The notes below the pieces were generated by a model that saw nothing but the letters and a program-made list of their open reading frames with translations, did no database searches and was not told the origin of the DNA. Shown here in pieces: positions 17,454 to 24,907 of a stretch of DNA of 45,776 nucleotides. Source of the stretch: a virus. Positions within the stretch are counted from its first letter, which is position 1. Every line of letters begins with the position of its first letter. The translations under genes were made by a program, and so were the position numbers. The stretch is from positions 1 to 45,776 of the IMG/VR virus record IMGVR_UViG_3300031379_000005. The stretch is one strand, 5' to 3'.

Positions 17454-19180
17454 TACACTCTTCCAACTTCTGCTTGTTCAGCAGGAGTGAAACCTTGAGA
17501 CTCTTCTGGGGGGAGTACCTGTGATGGAACAGACACCTTAGCTCCAGGAGCACCTGCTTTCCTCTGAGCTTCTACCCTACCAGCATCGGTAGGTTTAGCT
17601 TGACCAGGAGCAGGTAATCCAAACTGTGCTTCCATAGCGTCTGCTGCTCTACGGAATAACTGTGCTGTTCTCTTACTCTCTGGTGTACCCTGGAACTCCA
17701 GATAATCAGCATGATTTCTCCATGCAGCTATTAACTCTATGTTAAGAGTCATAGGATGCTTGGTAGCTGCATCTGTTTTCTTACGTCTCAGTATAGCCTG
17801 AGTGTCAGGGAAGTTGAGGACTTCTGACAGTAATGTAGTCTCATCTACCATCTCCTTGAGGTAGTTAGCTATAGTGGACTTCTCTAACCAATCCTTCGGT
17901 GTAGCAAGTTCACTCTCTACTGTTATATATATATCTTCTGGTATATCTTCAGGTTTAAGCTCCTCCATAGTCTTACCTCTAATCTTAAAGGTCTTACCAC
18001 CCTTCTTTACATTCTCTAAGAAGAATTTATCTATCTCCTCTATAACGAAGTTCTTACTCTGGTCATAAGGGTCAAGAACCCTGTTAGCAGTAGCAGATAC
18101 CTGAGAGTAGGCATAACCAGACATTCCCTTCTCTACTATACCATATAGAGCATCAGAGAATCCTGACTTTTGTTCCTCATCATGTAGCTCTTCTAAGATA
18201 GCTGCTATCTCTCCAGGAACAGCCTGTCTCTGTACCTCAGATAGCCCTTCTCCAGGAGCAAAGTGAAACAGTGCATTCCTTCTAGTGAGGTCTTCATCCT
18301 TAACTTTGGGTTCTCCTGTGGACTGTTCTTGATACATAGGATTTACAGTGTCATGGAGTCTCTGCATTAGGAAGGTCATCCATCTGTTTCTCTCCTTACC
18401 AGAGTGTAGACCAGGTTCTAATATACTCTGTCCTACTCTAGCAGCCCACTCTAAGTCTTTCTCTCCAAGTATAGCTCCCTCATCTGGGAATCCTGCTACG
18501 GGAGCTACATAGAGCTTACCATCCAGCGTCATTTCATCTGATGCTTTTTTATTATCAATGAGAACGATGTTTTTCATCTCCTCACCTTCACGGTAGAAGT
18601 AGTTATCTAACGTTACCTTACCAGTTTTGAGCATAGTAGACCACTTCCAATTATTCTCTGCCACCTTCTTCAAAGCATCCTCTACAGAAATAGTGTACTC
18701 ATGGACACACTTCACCAGTTCCTCATCGTCATACTTGGGGAACACTTCAGCAGGAGACCAGAGGATAGGTTTGGGTAACATACTCTTCTCATCATAGTAT
18801 AATACAAAGCTGTACCACCCCAAAGCAAGTATCTGGAATACAAGCTCACTGAGGAAGGAAGGTTTACCTCCCTGCATTCTCTTCCTGTCTATGCTCCTCC
18901 ACATATAACGACAAGCTCTTTCACATAGAGCCTGATTGTCTAGTTCAGTGGGAGTCTCATTCTCAATAGGAATAGAGTGATATACCTCTCCAGCAGTTAG
19001 CAGGTAGTGTGAGAGTTTGTAGAAGTTCATAGGTTTGGAGCTACAAGCACTCTCCAATCCCTTCTTCTTGAGCTTATCCACAAGGTTCAGGGTCTCATAC
19101 CATTCCCTAAACTTTACTTGCCTTCTTGTCCAAATCTTCTTTATGTTGGCTATCTCTGTAACAATTTCCTTATCTTCCAT
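17453..19180 (-). CDS. Portal protein
   Basis: About 575 residues from the ATG at 19180, which has a GGGAGG site 8 bases before it. An upstream in-frame start at 19219 is possible but overlaps the terminase and lacks such a site. The protein has a helical stem/wing pattern with long Glu/Lys-rich helices, a WS-P-A-E-V-F-P-K-Y segment near 160, and a Pro/Gly/Gln-rich C-terminal tail. Position right after the large terminase and size near 580 fit the portal, the ring through which DNA enters the head. Confidence 0.8.
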   Translation of the reverse strand: MEDKEIVTEIANIKKIWTRRQVKFREWYETLNLVDKLKKKGLESACSSKPMNFYKLSHYLLTAGEVYHSIPIENETPTELDNQALCERACRYMWRSIDRKRMQGGKPSFLSELVFQILALGWYSFVLYYDEKSMLPKPILWSPAEVFPKYDDEELVKCVHEYTISVEDALKKVAENNWKWSTMLKTGKVTLDNYFYREGEEMKNIVLIDNKKASDEMTLDGKLYVAPVAGFPDEGAILGEKDLEWAARVGQSILEPGLHSGKERNRWMTFLMQRLHDTVNPMYQEQSTGEPKVKDEDLTRRNALFHFAPGEGLSEVQRQAVPGEIAAILEELHDEEQKSGFSDALYGIVEKGMSGYAYSQVSATANRVLDPYDQSKNFVIEEIDKFFLENVKKGGKTFKIRGKTMEELKPEDIPEDIYITVESELATPKDWLEKSTIANYLKEMVDETTLLSEVLNFPDTQAILRRKKTDAATKHPMTLNIELIAAWRNHADYLEFQGTPESKRTAQLFRRAADAMEAQFGLPAPGQAKPTDAGRVEAQRKAGAPGAKVSVPSQVLPPEESQGFTPAEQAEVGRV

Positions 19181-19181
19181 T

Positions 19182-20723
19182 TTAATCCTCCCAGGTTTGA
19201 TAAGAACCCATATAACCATAAGTACCTTGTATTCCTTCTCTCGTTACCATAGCTATTGCAAAGCTATCATGGTAATCATCAGCACCTACAGATACAAAAC
19301 GGTCTCCATCCTGACGTATATTCCTCATTTGACTTACTATATCTATATCATGTAAATCTACTTTATCTAAATTCCTAGCTACTTCTGTTATCATATAAGG
19401 TTTAGTACGTGGAGTGGTCAGCCATCCTATCTCTTTTCCCACTCTACCACTTATAAAATCTCTTCTCAAATACTTGTTAGGGTAATCCTTGAGTAGTGCT
19501 ATTACAGCCAATCCATGTGAGTTAGCTTCTGGAGCAATCTTAGCGTTATTGTAATAGCGTCCTATCTCTTTAAGCTTCATAGCGGTAGCTTCTGGAGCAT
19601 AGAGTCCTCCCCAAGTAGCACAGTGAGTGAACTTCTCATCAGTGAAATGCCACGCAGAAGCCACTGTCTCTGATACCTTCCCCAACCCAGGGTCTACAGC
19701 AATTAAGTATCTTGCATCCTCTTCAGGTTTATGCCATACCTTCATTCCCATATAAGAATCTGGAGCAGGGTAACATCCCTCTGCTAACTTATTCACCTGC
19801 ATAGGGTCGTAAGCCATGTCACCAGCAGCCAAGAAACAGCTTACATCATCTTCTGGGTACTCCTGGTTGAAGAGTAGCCCCAACTCCCCTGAACGTCTAA
19901 GACTGTTCATCTCTACTATCTTATATCTTCTCCACCTTATCTGGTCGTGGGTTAGGTTATGTAACCTTACCAACTCTCTCTCCTCAGCTATCAAATCCAG
20001 TTTGGGAGTCCTATCCGCAGGTAAAGCAAAAGGACTATCATAGGGCATTGTGTACTCTGGATGTGCAAACCAAGGATAGAAATGAGGAGTGAAGATAGAA
20101 CGTCCTAGCTTCTTACCTTCCTTAGCTCCCATATAAACCTCAAAGAAGTCGTTACCCTCACCGTTAGCAGTAGAGCCTATAGCGATTCTACCCTCTAAGG
20201 GTACACGCTGTATAGCAGGAGTTAAGATTCTTCTAGCAGCGTCTTGTTCCCAGAAAGCATACTCGTCAATAAGTAGGTCATGTATTGTCTCCCCCCTACC
20301 AAATACGTAGGACTGAGCAGAGCCTATATAGAAACTGCTATTCATACCAGGGAAAGTCTTTTCAAAGGATGATTTATGGTACATCTCAGGTATAGCTGGA
20401 ATCCTTTCACGGAGAGCATCATAAGCTGCTTGAGCCTTCCTCAGTAATCTCTGAGTTATGAATGCCTCATGCGATATAATCACTGCTACTGTTCCCTCTA
20501 TAGTCAAACAGTCAATCAAATAATCTATAATCTTAATAGTAGAGAACCCTACCTGTGCAGGTTTCACAAAGACATCTCTTCCCGTCTCTGTTAATATCAC
20601 ATCCCTCTGAATGGGGTTGAGGATAAGAGGAACTGTATCACGTGCTTTGTTCTCTATTGTTATTAAACTTTCTATAAGAGAAATTCTATCTACAAACAGT
20701 TCTGCTATCTCTTCGGTATTCAA
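19182..20723 (-). CDS. terL: Terminase large subunit
   Basis: 513 residues. The ATPase part has a modified Walker A (K-P-A-Q-V-G-F-S-T, residues ~52-60) and Walker B LLIDEYAFWE (near 148), followed by an I-G-S-T-A-N-G coupling motif. The C-terminal nuclease domain begins with the strand YLIAVDPGLG, whose Asp is the first metal ligand of the RNase H-like fold. It packages the genome into the prohead. The start is TTG at 20723 after an AAGGGG site, coupled to the small basic gene. The portal start is 2 bases downstream of its stop. Confidence 0.93.
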   Translation of the reverse strand: MNTEEIAELFVDRISLIESLITIENKARDTVPLILNPIQRDVILTETGRDVFVKPAQVGFSTIKIIDYLIDCLTIEGTVAVIISHEAFITQRLLRKAQAAYDALRERIPAIPEMYHKSSFEKTFPGMNSSFYIGSAQSYVFGRGETIHDLLIDEYAFWEQDAARRILTPAIQRVPLEGRIAIGSTANGEGNDFFEVYMGAKEGKKLGRSIFTPHFYPWFAHPEYTMPYDSPFALPADRTPKLDLIAEERELVRLHNLTHDQIRWRRYKIVEMNSLRRSGELGLLFNQEYPEDDVSCFLAAGDMAYDPMQVNKLAEGCYPAPDSYMGMKVWHKPEEDARYLIAVDPGLGKVSETVASAWHFTDEKFTHCATWGGLYAPEATAMKLKEIGRYYNNAKIAPEANSHGLAVIALLKDYPNKYLRRDFISGRVGKEIGWLTTPRTKPYMITEVARNLDKVDLHDIDIVSQMRNIRQDGDRFVSVGADDYHDSFAIAMVTREGIQGTYGYMGSYQTWED

Positions 20724-20725
20724 GG

Positions 20726-20878
20726 TTATCCCCTTCGTCTACCTCTAGCTGCCATTCTCTGAAAGCTTGGCTTACCGTACTTCTTGCGTCCTATCCAAGC
20801 TGCTAAACCTTTAGGGCTTCTAGCTCCTCTTGCTCTTAACCTTCTAGTTAATCTTGCAAATCTAGTTCTCCTCTGCAT
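20726..20878 (-). CDS. Small, very basic protein between the terminase genes
   Basis: 50 residues, start ATG at 20878 with GAGGAGG upstream, stop 2 bases before the large terminase start. About a third of residues are Arg or Lys. The C-terminal half contains L-A-A-W-I-G-R-K-K-Y-G-K and then F-Q-R-M-A-A-R-G, a pattern I recognise from small basic proteins of other phages. It probably binds DNA or RNA. Function unknown. Confidence 0.7.
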   Translation of the reverse strand: MQRRTRFARLTRRLRARGARSPKGLAAWIGRKKYGKPSFQRMAARGRRRG

Positions 20879-21380
20879 TGATTACCTCCTCTGCTGTAAT
20901 TTCCTTGAAAGGAGCTTCCTCTATCTGTTTATGTTCTGGAGTTTTAACCTGTCTTATCTTCCTAGCAGCTATAAGAACCTCTTCCCAGACACTTCCTCCC
21001 TCTTCCTGCTTAGGAGCTTCTATCTCCCCAGATACTAACCGTCCATATACTTCCCTTCCAAGGTTAGTCTTCACTAACTCATATTCACCAGATTCTATCT
21101 CTAATCCCATCTTGATGATTACTGCCTTCTCAAACAGGATAGCTAGTAGCTGGTTATCTTTTCTAAGTAATTGGAATGCTTCTATTCGGTGTTCATCTGC
21201 TAGTGCTTCAACTTTGTGATACAGACTTCTGAATAGCAGGTCTTTCCTAATCCAATCCTCTCTAGTATTTTTCTTTATATTGAGTAGGTCTTGGGCTGCA
21301 TCAATGCTAAGACCTGCTATTCTACATAACAAAAACTTCTTCTTATCACCGATAACTCCCTGTAACTCATCCTTTAACAT
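20862..21380 (-). CDS. Candidate terminase small subunit, apparently leaderless
   Basis: 172 residues from ATG 21380 (a GTG at 21386 is the other option). An N-terminal helix-turn-helix-like stretch (AGLSIDAAQDLLNIKKNT) is followed by helices and an acidic C-terminus, as in small terminase subunits that recognise the packaging site. It is the first gene of the late block and precedes the large terminase. The -10 box of its promoter (21391-21396) ends only about 11 bases before the ATG, so the mRNA would have almost no leader and no ribosome site. Confidence 0.6.
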   Translation of the reverse strand: MLKDELQGVIGDKKKFLLCRIAGLSIDAAQDLLNIKKNTREDWIRKDLLFRSLYHKVEALADEHRIEAFQLLRKDNQLLAILFEKAVIIKMGLEIESGEYELVKTNLGREVYGRLVSGEIEAPKQEEGGSVWEEVLIAARKIRQVKTPEHKQIEEAPFKEITAEEVINAEEN

Positions 21381-21390
21381 ATACACTTAT

Positions 21391-21420
21391 ATTATAACAG
21401 AACTGATGTTCTCTTGTCAA
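21391..21420 (-). promoter_or_regulatory. Late promoter with dyad in the spacer (terminase)
   Basis: Minus strand: TTGACA (21415-21420), 18 bases, TATAAT (21391-21396). The spacer contains AGAAC-N4-GTTCT (21399-21412), the same dyad type as at 11620-11633 but shifted by two bases relative to the -35 box. It faces away from the plus-strand promoter at 21452-21481, so this short region is the divergent switch between the two gene blocks. Confidence 0.88.
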
Positions 21421-21451
21421 GCCCCCTCCTTAAATTAGAACATTTGTAGTA

Positions 21452-21481
21452 TTGACTTTCCAGTGCTATTTATGGTATAAT
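21452..21481 (+). promoter_or_regulatory. Rightward promoter at the divergent switch
   Basis: TTGACT (21452-21457), 18-base spacer, TATAAT (21476-21481), then AAGTATAGG. It drives the HNH gene at 21500 and the folded RNA after it. It lies about 30 bases from the leftward terminase promoter. No perfect dyad is visible in its spacer. Confidence 0.85.
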
Positions 21482-21499
21482 TAAGTATAGGAAAAGTTA

Positions 21500-21985
21500 A
21501 TGACCAATTCTAAGGAATACCAAAGAAGATATAGAAAAGAACATAGAGAAGAGTTCAAGGAGTATCAACGTAACTATAGAAAGAGACATCCAGAGGAAGT
21601 CAAGAGGTCTGAAAAGAAACAAAGAGAAAAGCATAAGAAAAACAATCAAAGATATATGAAGCTCTATTATCAAGAACATAAAGAAAGACTCTTGAGACTT
21701 AGGAAAGATTGGAGAAGGAAGCTTAAAGAAGAAGTCCTGACCCATTACGGAGGAGGGAAGCTAGCTTGTGTTCTTTGTAGTGAAAACGATGTTGACTGCC
21801 TAACCATTGACCATATCAAAGGTGGAGGCAATAAACAGAGAAGAGCACTTAAACTTAGTAATACTACTACATTCTATCATTGGTTGGAAGATACAAATTT
21901 TCCCAAAGGTTACAGGACGTTATGTATGAATTGTCAGTTCAAAGAGAAGGAAAGGATGAAAAGGCTTACTGGTGGCGGAAGATAA
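21500..21985 (+). CDS. HNH homing-type endonuclease
   Basis: 161 residues. The N-terminal 85 residues are extremely basic with repeated Y-x-K/R-x-H-x-E units, likely DNA-contacting helices. The HNH core follows: C-V-L-C, LTIDHIKGGG and LCMNC near the C-terminus. It is clearly related to the HNH gene at 2944-3480. It is the first rightward gene. Its last 22 bases form one strand of the 9-base outer stem of the RNA structure 21964-22094, which ties the gene and the RNA together. Confidence 0.88.
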   Translation: MTNSKEYQRRYRKEHREEFKEYQRNYRKRHPEEVKRSEKKQREKHKKNNQRYMKLYYQEHKERLLRLRKDWRRKLKEEVLTHYGGGKLACVLCSENDVDCLTIDHIKGGGNKQRRALKLSNTTTFYHWLEDTNFPKGYRTLCMNCQFKEKERMKRLTGGGR

Positions 21986-22094
21986 GACGCTATCGTGCCG
22001 AAAGGTAGGAGTACTGTGAGTGAACACGGTAACAAACTCGCTAGGTGGGGAGCTTGACCACCGTCTCAGGGTGGAAGTCCTTGAGCCAGTAAGC
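21964..22094 (+). ncRNA. Compact folded RNA at the 3' end of the HNH gene
   Basis: About 131 bases closed by a perfect 9-base pair stem: GCTTACTGG (21964-21972) with CCAGTAAGC (22086-22094). Inside are a stem-loop with a CC-GAAA-GG tetraloop; a hairpin ACTGTG/CACGGT whose loop GAGT can pair with a downstream ACTC (a possible H-type pseudoknot); GGTGG/CCACC; and CTCAGGG paired with CCTTGAG through one G-T wobble. The outer stem begins inside the HNH coding sequence. It matches no RNA class I can name and could be a processing element, a regulator of the next genes or a ribozyme. Confidence 0.6.
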
Positions 22095-22100
22095 TTAGTA

Positions 22101-22157
22101 ATTTACGCAGTCTATGTTATATAGTAACTACGTTACATACATAAGATAAAGTGCGAA
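22101..22157 (+). repeat. 57-base element, copy A (inverted copy at 32638-32694)
   Basis: An 18-base end ATTTACGCAGTCTATGTT (22101-22118) and a 10-base end AAAGTGCGAA (22148-22157) are both identical, on the opposite strand, to those at 32638-32694. Both copies have exactly 29 bases between the ends. The middle differs in sequence but keeps a 5-base dyad with a 3-base centre at the same offset: here GTAAC-TAC-GTTAC (22124-22136). It sits just upstream of the ribosome site of the gene at 22174. Confidence 0.8.
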
Positions 22158-22173
22158 GTATTAAGGAGGTTAA

Positions 22174-22443
22174 ATGAAAGCAGTATTATGTCCAGTGTGT
22201 AATGGAACAGGGAAGATAGGGAAGAATGAGGGAATAGAAGTTCCCAATGGACACTTCGCTATACTAGAATGGATAAGGAATGAGATAACCTGTCATGGTT
22301 GTGGGGGTAAAGGATGGGTAGAGGTATTTGAGGAATTTAATTGGTATTACCCTCCATGTGAGTACCCATACACATATCCTTATTATATGACATCGGGGGG
22401 AAACTTCACTTGGGTAGGAGATAGATTTCACGGTGTTAGCTAA
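22174..22443 (+). CDS. DnaJ-type zinc-finger protein
   Basis: 89 residues. Two zinc-knuckle half sites match the DnaJ central domain: C-P-V-C-N-G-T-G-K (near 7) and C-H-G-C-G-G-K-G-W (near 42). The C-terminal part is rich in Tyr/Pro/Trp. ATG follows AAGGAGG. It resembles small phage zinc-ribbon proteins of unknown use and overlaps the next gene by 11 bases. Confidence 0.65.
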   Translation: MKAVLCPVCNGTGKIGKNEGIEVPNGHFAILEWIRNEITCHGCGGKGWVEVFEEFNWYYPPCEYPYTYPYYMTSGGNFTWVGDRFHGVS

Positions 22444-22831
22444 ACCTTTTAGACCTAAGAGACAGATAAAGAAGCTCTGTCCTCTATGCCATCAGCCTAT
22501 ATTTGCTGGTGATGCAGCAGTAAGAAGATACTTCAAAGGTAAGTTCTACTGGCATTATAGTACGTATCATTGGGCTTGTTGGATAAAGGTAGAGAAGGAC
22601 TTACTGGATAGGAAGATAGTAGATATGGGAGTATACTTTGAAAGTAATCCCTACAGACCTAAGCAGATGGTATCACTTAGGAGTTCTAGTATAGGGTATC
22701 AACAGGTACGGAGATTGAAAGCTAGAAGAAGGTATTACGTTAGAACGGGGAATGAGGAGAAGGTTAAAGAGCTTAGTCGGATGATAGATAAGTTGACAAG
22801 TGCATCATTCCCCACAGTATATGTACCATAG
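22433..22831 (+). CDS. Basic zinc-binding protein
   Basis: 132 residues, GTG start inside the preceding gene. An N-terminal C-P-L-C-H-Q pair (near 17) and a later H-W-A-C (near 46) form a probable zinc site. The C-terminal half is Arg/Lys-rich and helical. It probably binds nucleic acid. No named family recognised. Confidence 0.6.
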   Translation: MLAKPFRPKRQIKKLCPLCHQPIFAGDAAVRRYFKGKFYWHYSTYHWACWIKVEKDLLDRKIVDMGVYFESNPYRPKQMVSLRSSSIGYQQVRRLKARRRYYVRTGNEEKVKELSRMIDKLTSASFPTVYVP

Positions 22832-22851
22832 GGTATATAATATACAATTAA

Positions 22852-23052
22852 ATGAAATCTATCAGAGACCTTTTAAGTTACTCAGCATTGTTGGGATTGG
22901 CAGGTATATCAGCCTGGACATTCTGGAACATTCTACTTTATGGTGAGTTCCTCTGGTATGACCCTGATAAGGGAATGGTTATTTGGGAGTTGATAGTATC
23001 TATCAGTCTTATGGGATTGGCAGTAGAGAGGCTTGTAAAATTACTACGTTGA
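22852..23052 (+). CDS. Small two-segment membrane protein
   Basis: 66 residues with two hydrophobic segments (about 8-27 and 44-61) joined by a short acidic loop. No ribosome site is visible. A palindromic TATAAT-containing sequence (22833-22845) lies just upstream of the ATG, so the gene may have its own, possibly leaderless, promoter. Function unknown. A membrane-directed early protein, for example in host takeover or superinfection control, is one possibility. Confidence 0.5.
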   Translation: MKSIRDLLSYSALLGLAGISAWTFWNILLYGEFLWYDPDKGMVIWELIVSISLMGLAVERLVKLLR

Positions 23053-23194
23053 TGTTTTGTGCGATGAATGTCACCTTTAAGGGAAGTTCGATAGCATAAA
23101 ACATAAGTGTTGCTTCTGCACTAAACACCCCCCAACCAATAAACATCTTGACTTTGACCCTTTTGAAGTATTTTTCTGAGAGGGTATAAATCAC
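23009..23194 (-). CDS. Possible minus-strand membrane protein in the control region
   Basis: 61 residues from a GTG at 23194 preceded by a clear AGGAGGG site 8 bases upstream. The sequence is hydrophobic in two stretches (about 17-37 and 40-58). It converges with the membrane-protein gene 22852-23052 and overlaps it by 44 bases. It would be the only leftward gene in this block. The ribosome site supports it, but the overlap makes it uncertain. Confidence 0.35.
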   Translation of the reverse strand: MIYTLSEKYFKRVKVKMFIGWGVFSAEATLMFYAIELPLKVTFIAQNINVVILQASLLPIP

Positions 23195-23289
23195 ATATTC
23201 TCCCTCCTGTCTTTGGCATGGTATGGGGGATACCCCCCTTATGTTATTATGTAAAGTTAAGTAGGGTGGAGTTCAGTCAACTCTACTTT

Positions 23290-23640
23290 ATTATAACATC
23301 CGTGCTATGTTACACTATAAGTGTAGCAGTCACCACCACACTAGCGGTACTACACTTGGAATGTTACAGTTCCGTGCCTAGTTTACACGGTAACGGGTAA
23401 TGCCAGTTATAGGGTAAAAAACGTTGCTGGTGACACTTTGCTTATTTTACCTATTATACAGCCTATAAGCCATTATAAGGCAGATAACGATTTCAACTTG
23501 ACAATCCCCAAAGCTACACTTGACATAACCTCCGTGCCTAGAGTAGACATAATACCAGGTAATTGTCTACCTAACTTGACAATATCCACGCCTACGCTTT
23601 ACATAACACTGATAGTTATTGTGCCTGTGTAGATACACTA
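23290..23640 (+). promoter_or_regulatory. Array of repeated promoter/operator units
   Basis: Five similar units share the core [TC]CGTGCCTA or a near variant, followed by a TTACAC/TAGACA-type hexamer: 23299-23315, 23371-23388, 23531-23550, 23585-23604 and 23619-23638. Two are preceded by perfect TTGACA boxes (23520-23525 and 23576-23581) with 18 bases to the hexamer. Another TTGACA lies at 23498. Two weaker GTGTGCTA copies follow at 23732 and 23779. A perfect 8-base inverted repeat AAGTGTAG/CTACACTT lies at 23319-23357. Apart from the doubtful minus ORF, 23053-23882 holds no gene. It looks like a multi-operator early control region or an iteron-type origin. Confidence 0.6.
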
Positions 23641-23797
23641 TAAGAGGTAAAACTATATCATACAATTCATACTAATCATACTTCTCATATTTAGCTTTGA
23701 AGCTGTAGCTATGAGATACGATGTAGAGATGGTGTGCTAGTGATGTAGTAATGATGCGTCACCTTATCATTAGAACAAGTGTGCTAATTTATACTTA

Positions 23798-23851
23798 ACT
23801 ACATCGTATAACTATGTAGTACTTGACAAGCTAAACAGGATGTGATATGCT
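23798..23851 (+). promoter_or_regulatory. Early promoter with upstream dyad operator
   Basis: TTGACA (23823-23828), 17 bases, TATGCT (23846-23851). Two bases upstream of the -35 box is a perfect 7-base dyad ACTACAT-N9-ATGTAGT (23798-23820). An ATACGATGTA segment near 23714 repeats part of it in inverted orientation. It drives the small gene at 23883, which has an AGGAGG site. Confidence 0.7.
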
Positions 23852-23882
23852 TTGAGCAGAATGAAAACAGGAGGTACAGAGG

Positions 23883-24047
23883 ATGAAAGGCAAAGACTGG
23901 AACGACTACTTCAAATCCCTTCCTCAATCAAAGCGTAACAGCTTGCTACGTGCCTTAGAGACACTCGCAAAGGATGAGATGTTCAACAAGACGTTTGGTA
24001 ACTCGTTCCTTGAACTAGCATCTATACTCAAGCATCCGTTAAGCTGA
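23883..24047 (+). CDS. Small early protein
   Basis: 54 residues, helical, start ATG 23883 after GGAGG. The sequence contains SLPQSKRNSLLRALETLAKD. It is the first gene after the operator-controlled promoter at 23823-23851, so probably among the earliest expressed. Small immediate-early proteins often inactivate host functions, but nothing specific is visible here. Confidence 0.6.
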   Translation: MKGKDWNDYFKSLPQSKRNSLLRALETLAKDEMFNKTFGNSFLELASILKHPLS

Positions 24048-24166
24048 GGTTAGATACACTTTGAGTAGTACATTAACAACGCTACGAGAACACAGGATGA
24101 GAGACTGTGCGTAGCTACATAAGAGTTTGAGTGTCCCTTTCTAGTCCGAAGCGGAGGAGATTAAAA

Positions 24167-24556
24167 GTGTTGATAAGTGATGTATCACAGGTAGATTTGG
24201 TGTTAGCTTTAGCAGAAACTAACAAGGAGTTTGAAGGTAACGTTATCTTCAATCGGTTGGAGTGTCAAAATGCTAAACAAACCAGATACAGAGTAACGTT
24301 ACGTGTACGAAGTAGCAGAGGGAAGGGTGCTAGATTAGGATTCCCAGACTACCGAACAGGGAAGCAAAGACATCTAGTCAATGCCTGTTGGCACGTTCAC
24401 GGAACGTTCTTTGAGAAGCTACTGGACATTGAACCCGAAGCTATCATCCGTACCAATGGCAGAGTGATTGACCGATATGGTGGTAATTGGGAAGATTGGA
24501 ATATCGGTAGTATCATGTATCCGATGTGGTACTCCGAAGCTTGCGAGTGTGAATAG
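24167..24556 (+). CDS. Conserved-looking early protein, Trp/His-rich C-terminus
   Basis: 129 residues from a GTG at 24167, chosen because GCGGAGGAG lies 8 bases upstream. An in-frame start at 24131 lacks one. The N-terminal half mixes helices with basic strands (RVTLRVRSSRGKGAR). The C-terminal half has HLVNACWHVHGTFFEKL and YGGNWEDWN. It resembles small phage proteins of unknown function. No catalytic signature recognised. Confidence 0.6.
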   Translation: MLISDVSQVDLVLALAETNKEFEGNVIFNRLECQNAKQTRYRVTLRVRSSRGKGARLGFPDYRTGKQRHLVNACWHVHGTFFEKLLDIEPEAIIRTNGRVIDRYGGNWEDWNIGSIMYPMWYSEACECE

Positions 24557-24561
24557 GTAAA

Positions 24562-24672
24562 ATGGAACGTTTACGAGAGTTAATACATTGGTACATGAAG
24601 CAGTATGGCTACACTCGTAAAGAAGCCATAGCGTCTATTAAAGCAGATTTAAAAGATTTGCAGAAGCAGTAA
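24562..24672 (+). CDS. Very small helical early protein
   Basis: 36 residues, start ATG 24562 after a weak AGGT site, 6 bases behind the previous stop. Basic and helical (YMKQYGYTRKEAIASIKADL). Too short for assignment. Confidence 0.4.
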   Translation: MERLRELIHWYMKQYGYTRKEAIASIKADLKDLQKQ

Positions 24673-24732
24673 AATAAAAGTAGCTTCGGATTAGACATAG
24701 ACACTCAAAGTAAATAAAATAAGGAGGTAGCT

Positions 24733-24897
24733 ATGAAGCATTATAACAGTAAGGTTACAGTTTACCATGATGGTAAAGTAGTCGGCTACCAACACTCCAA
24801 CGGGGAGTGGATTGACAAGAAGCCTAATCAAGAGGATTATAATTGTCCAGTCTTTCAGATTCCATTGCTTCTGGGTGAGTGTTGGGTAAAGGTATAA
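24733..24897 (+). CDS. Small early protein
   Basis: 54 residues, start ATG 24733 with AAGGAGG upstream. The first half contains a beta-hairpin-like VTVYHDGKVVGYQHSNG. The end is hydrophobic. The stop overlaps the ribosome site of the next small frame. No family recognised. Confidence 0.55.
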   Translation: MKHYNSKVTVYHDGKVVGYQHSNGEWIDKKPNQEDYNCPVFQIPLLLGECWVKV

Positions 24898-24907
24898 GGA
24901 GGAAAAC

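Noticed and set aside
21964-22094. Group I intron or IscB/HEARO guide RNA
   Set aside because: The RNA is too short and lacks a recognisable group I core. The linked HNH protein lacks RuvC and the RNA is on the wrong side.
23220-23235. GGTAT-GGGGG-ATACC hairpin as a terminator
   Set aside because: The stem is short, overlaps an alternative GGGGG/CCCCC pairing, and no T-run follows.
23438-23632. Plus-strand open frame in the control region
   Set aside because: It covers the repeated promoter units, begins with TTG without a ribosome site and encodes a low-complexity Pro/Thr/Ile-rich sequence.
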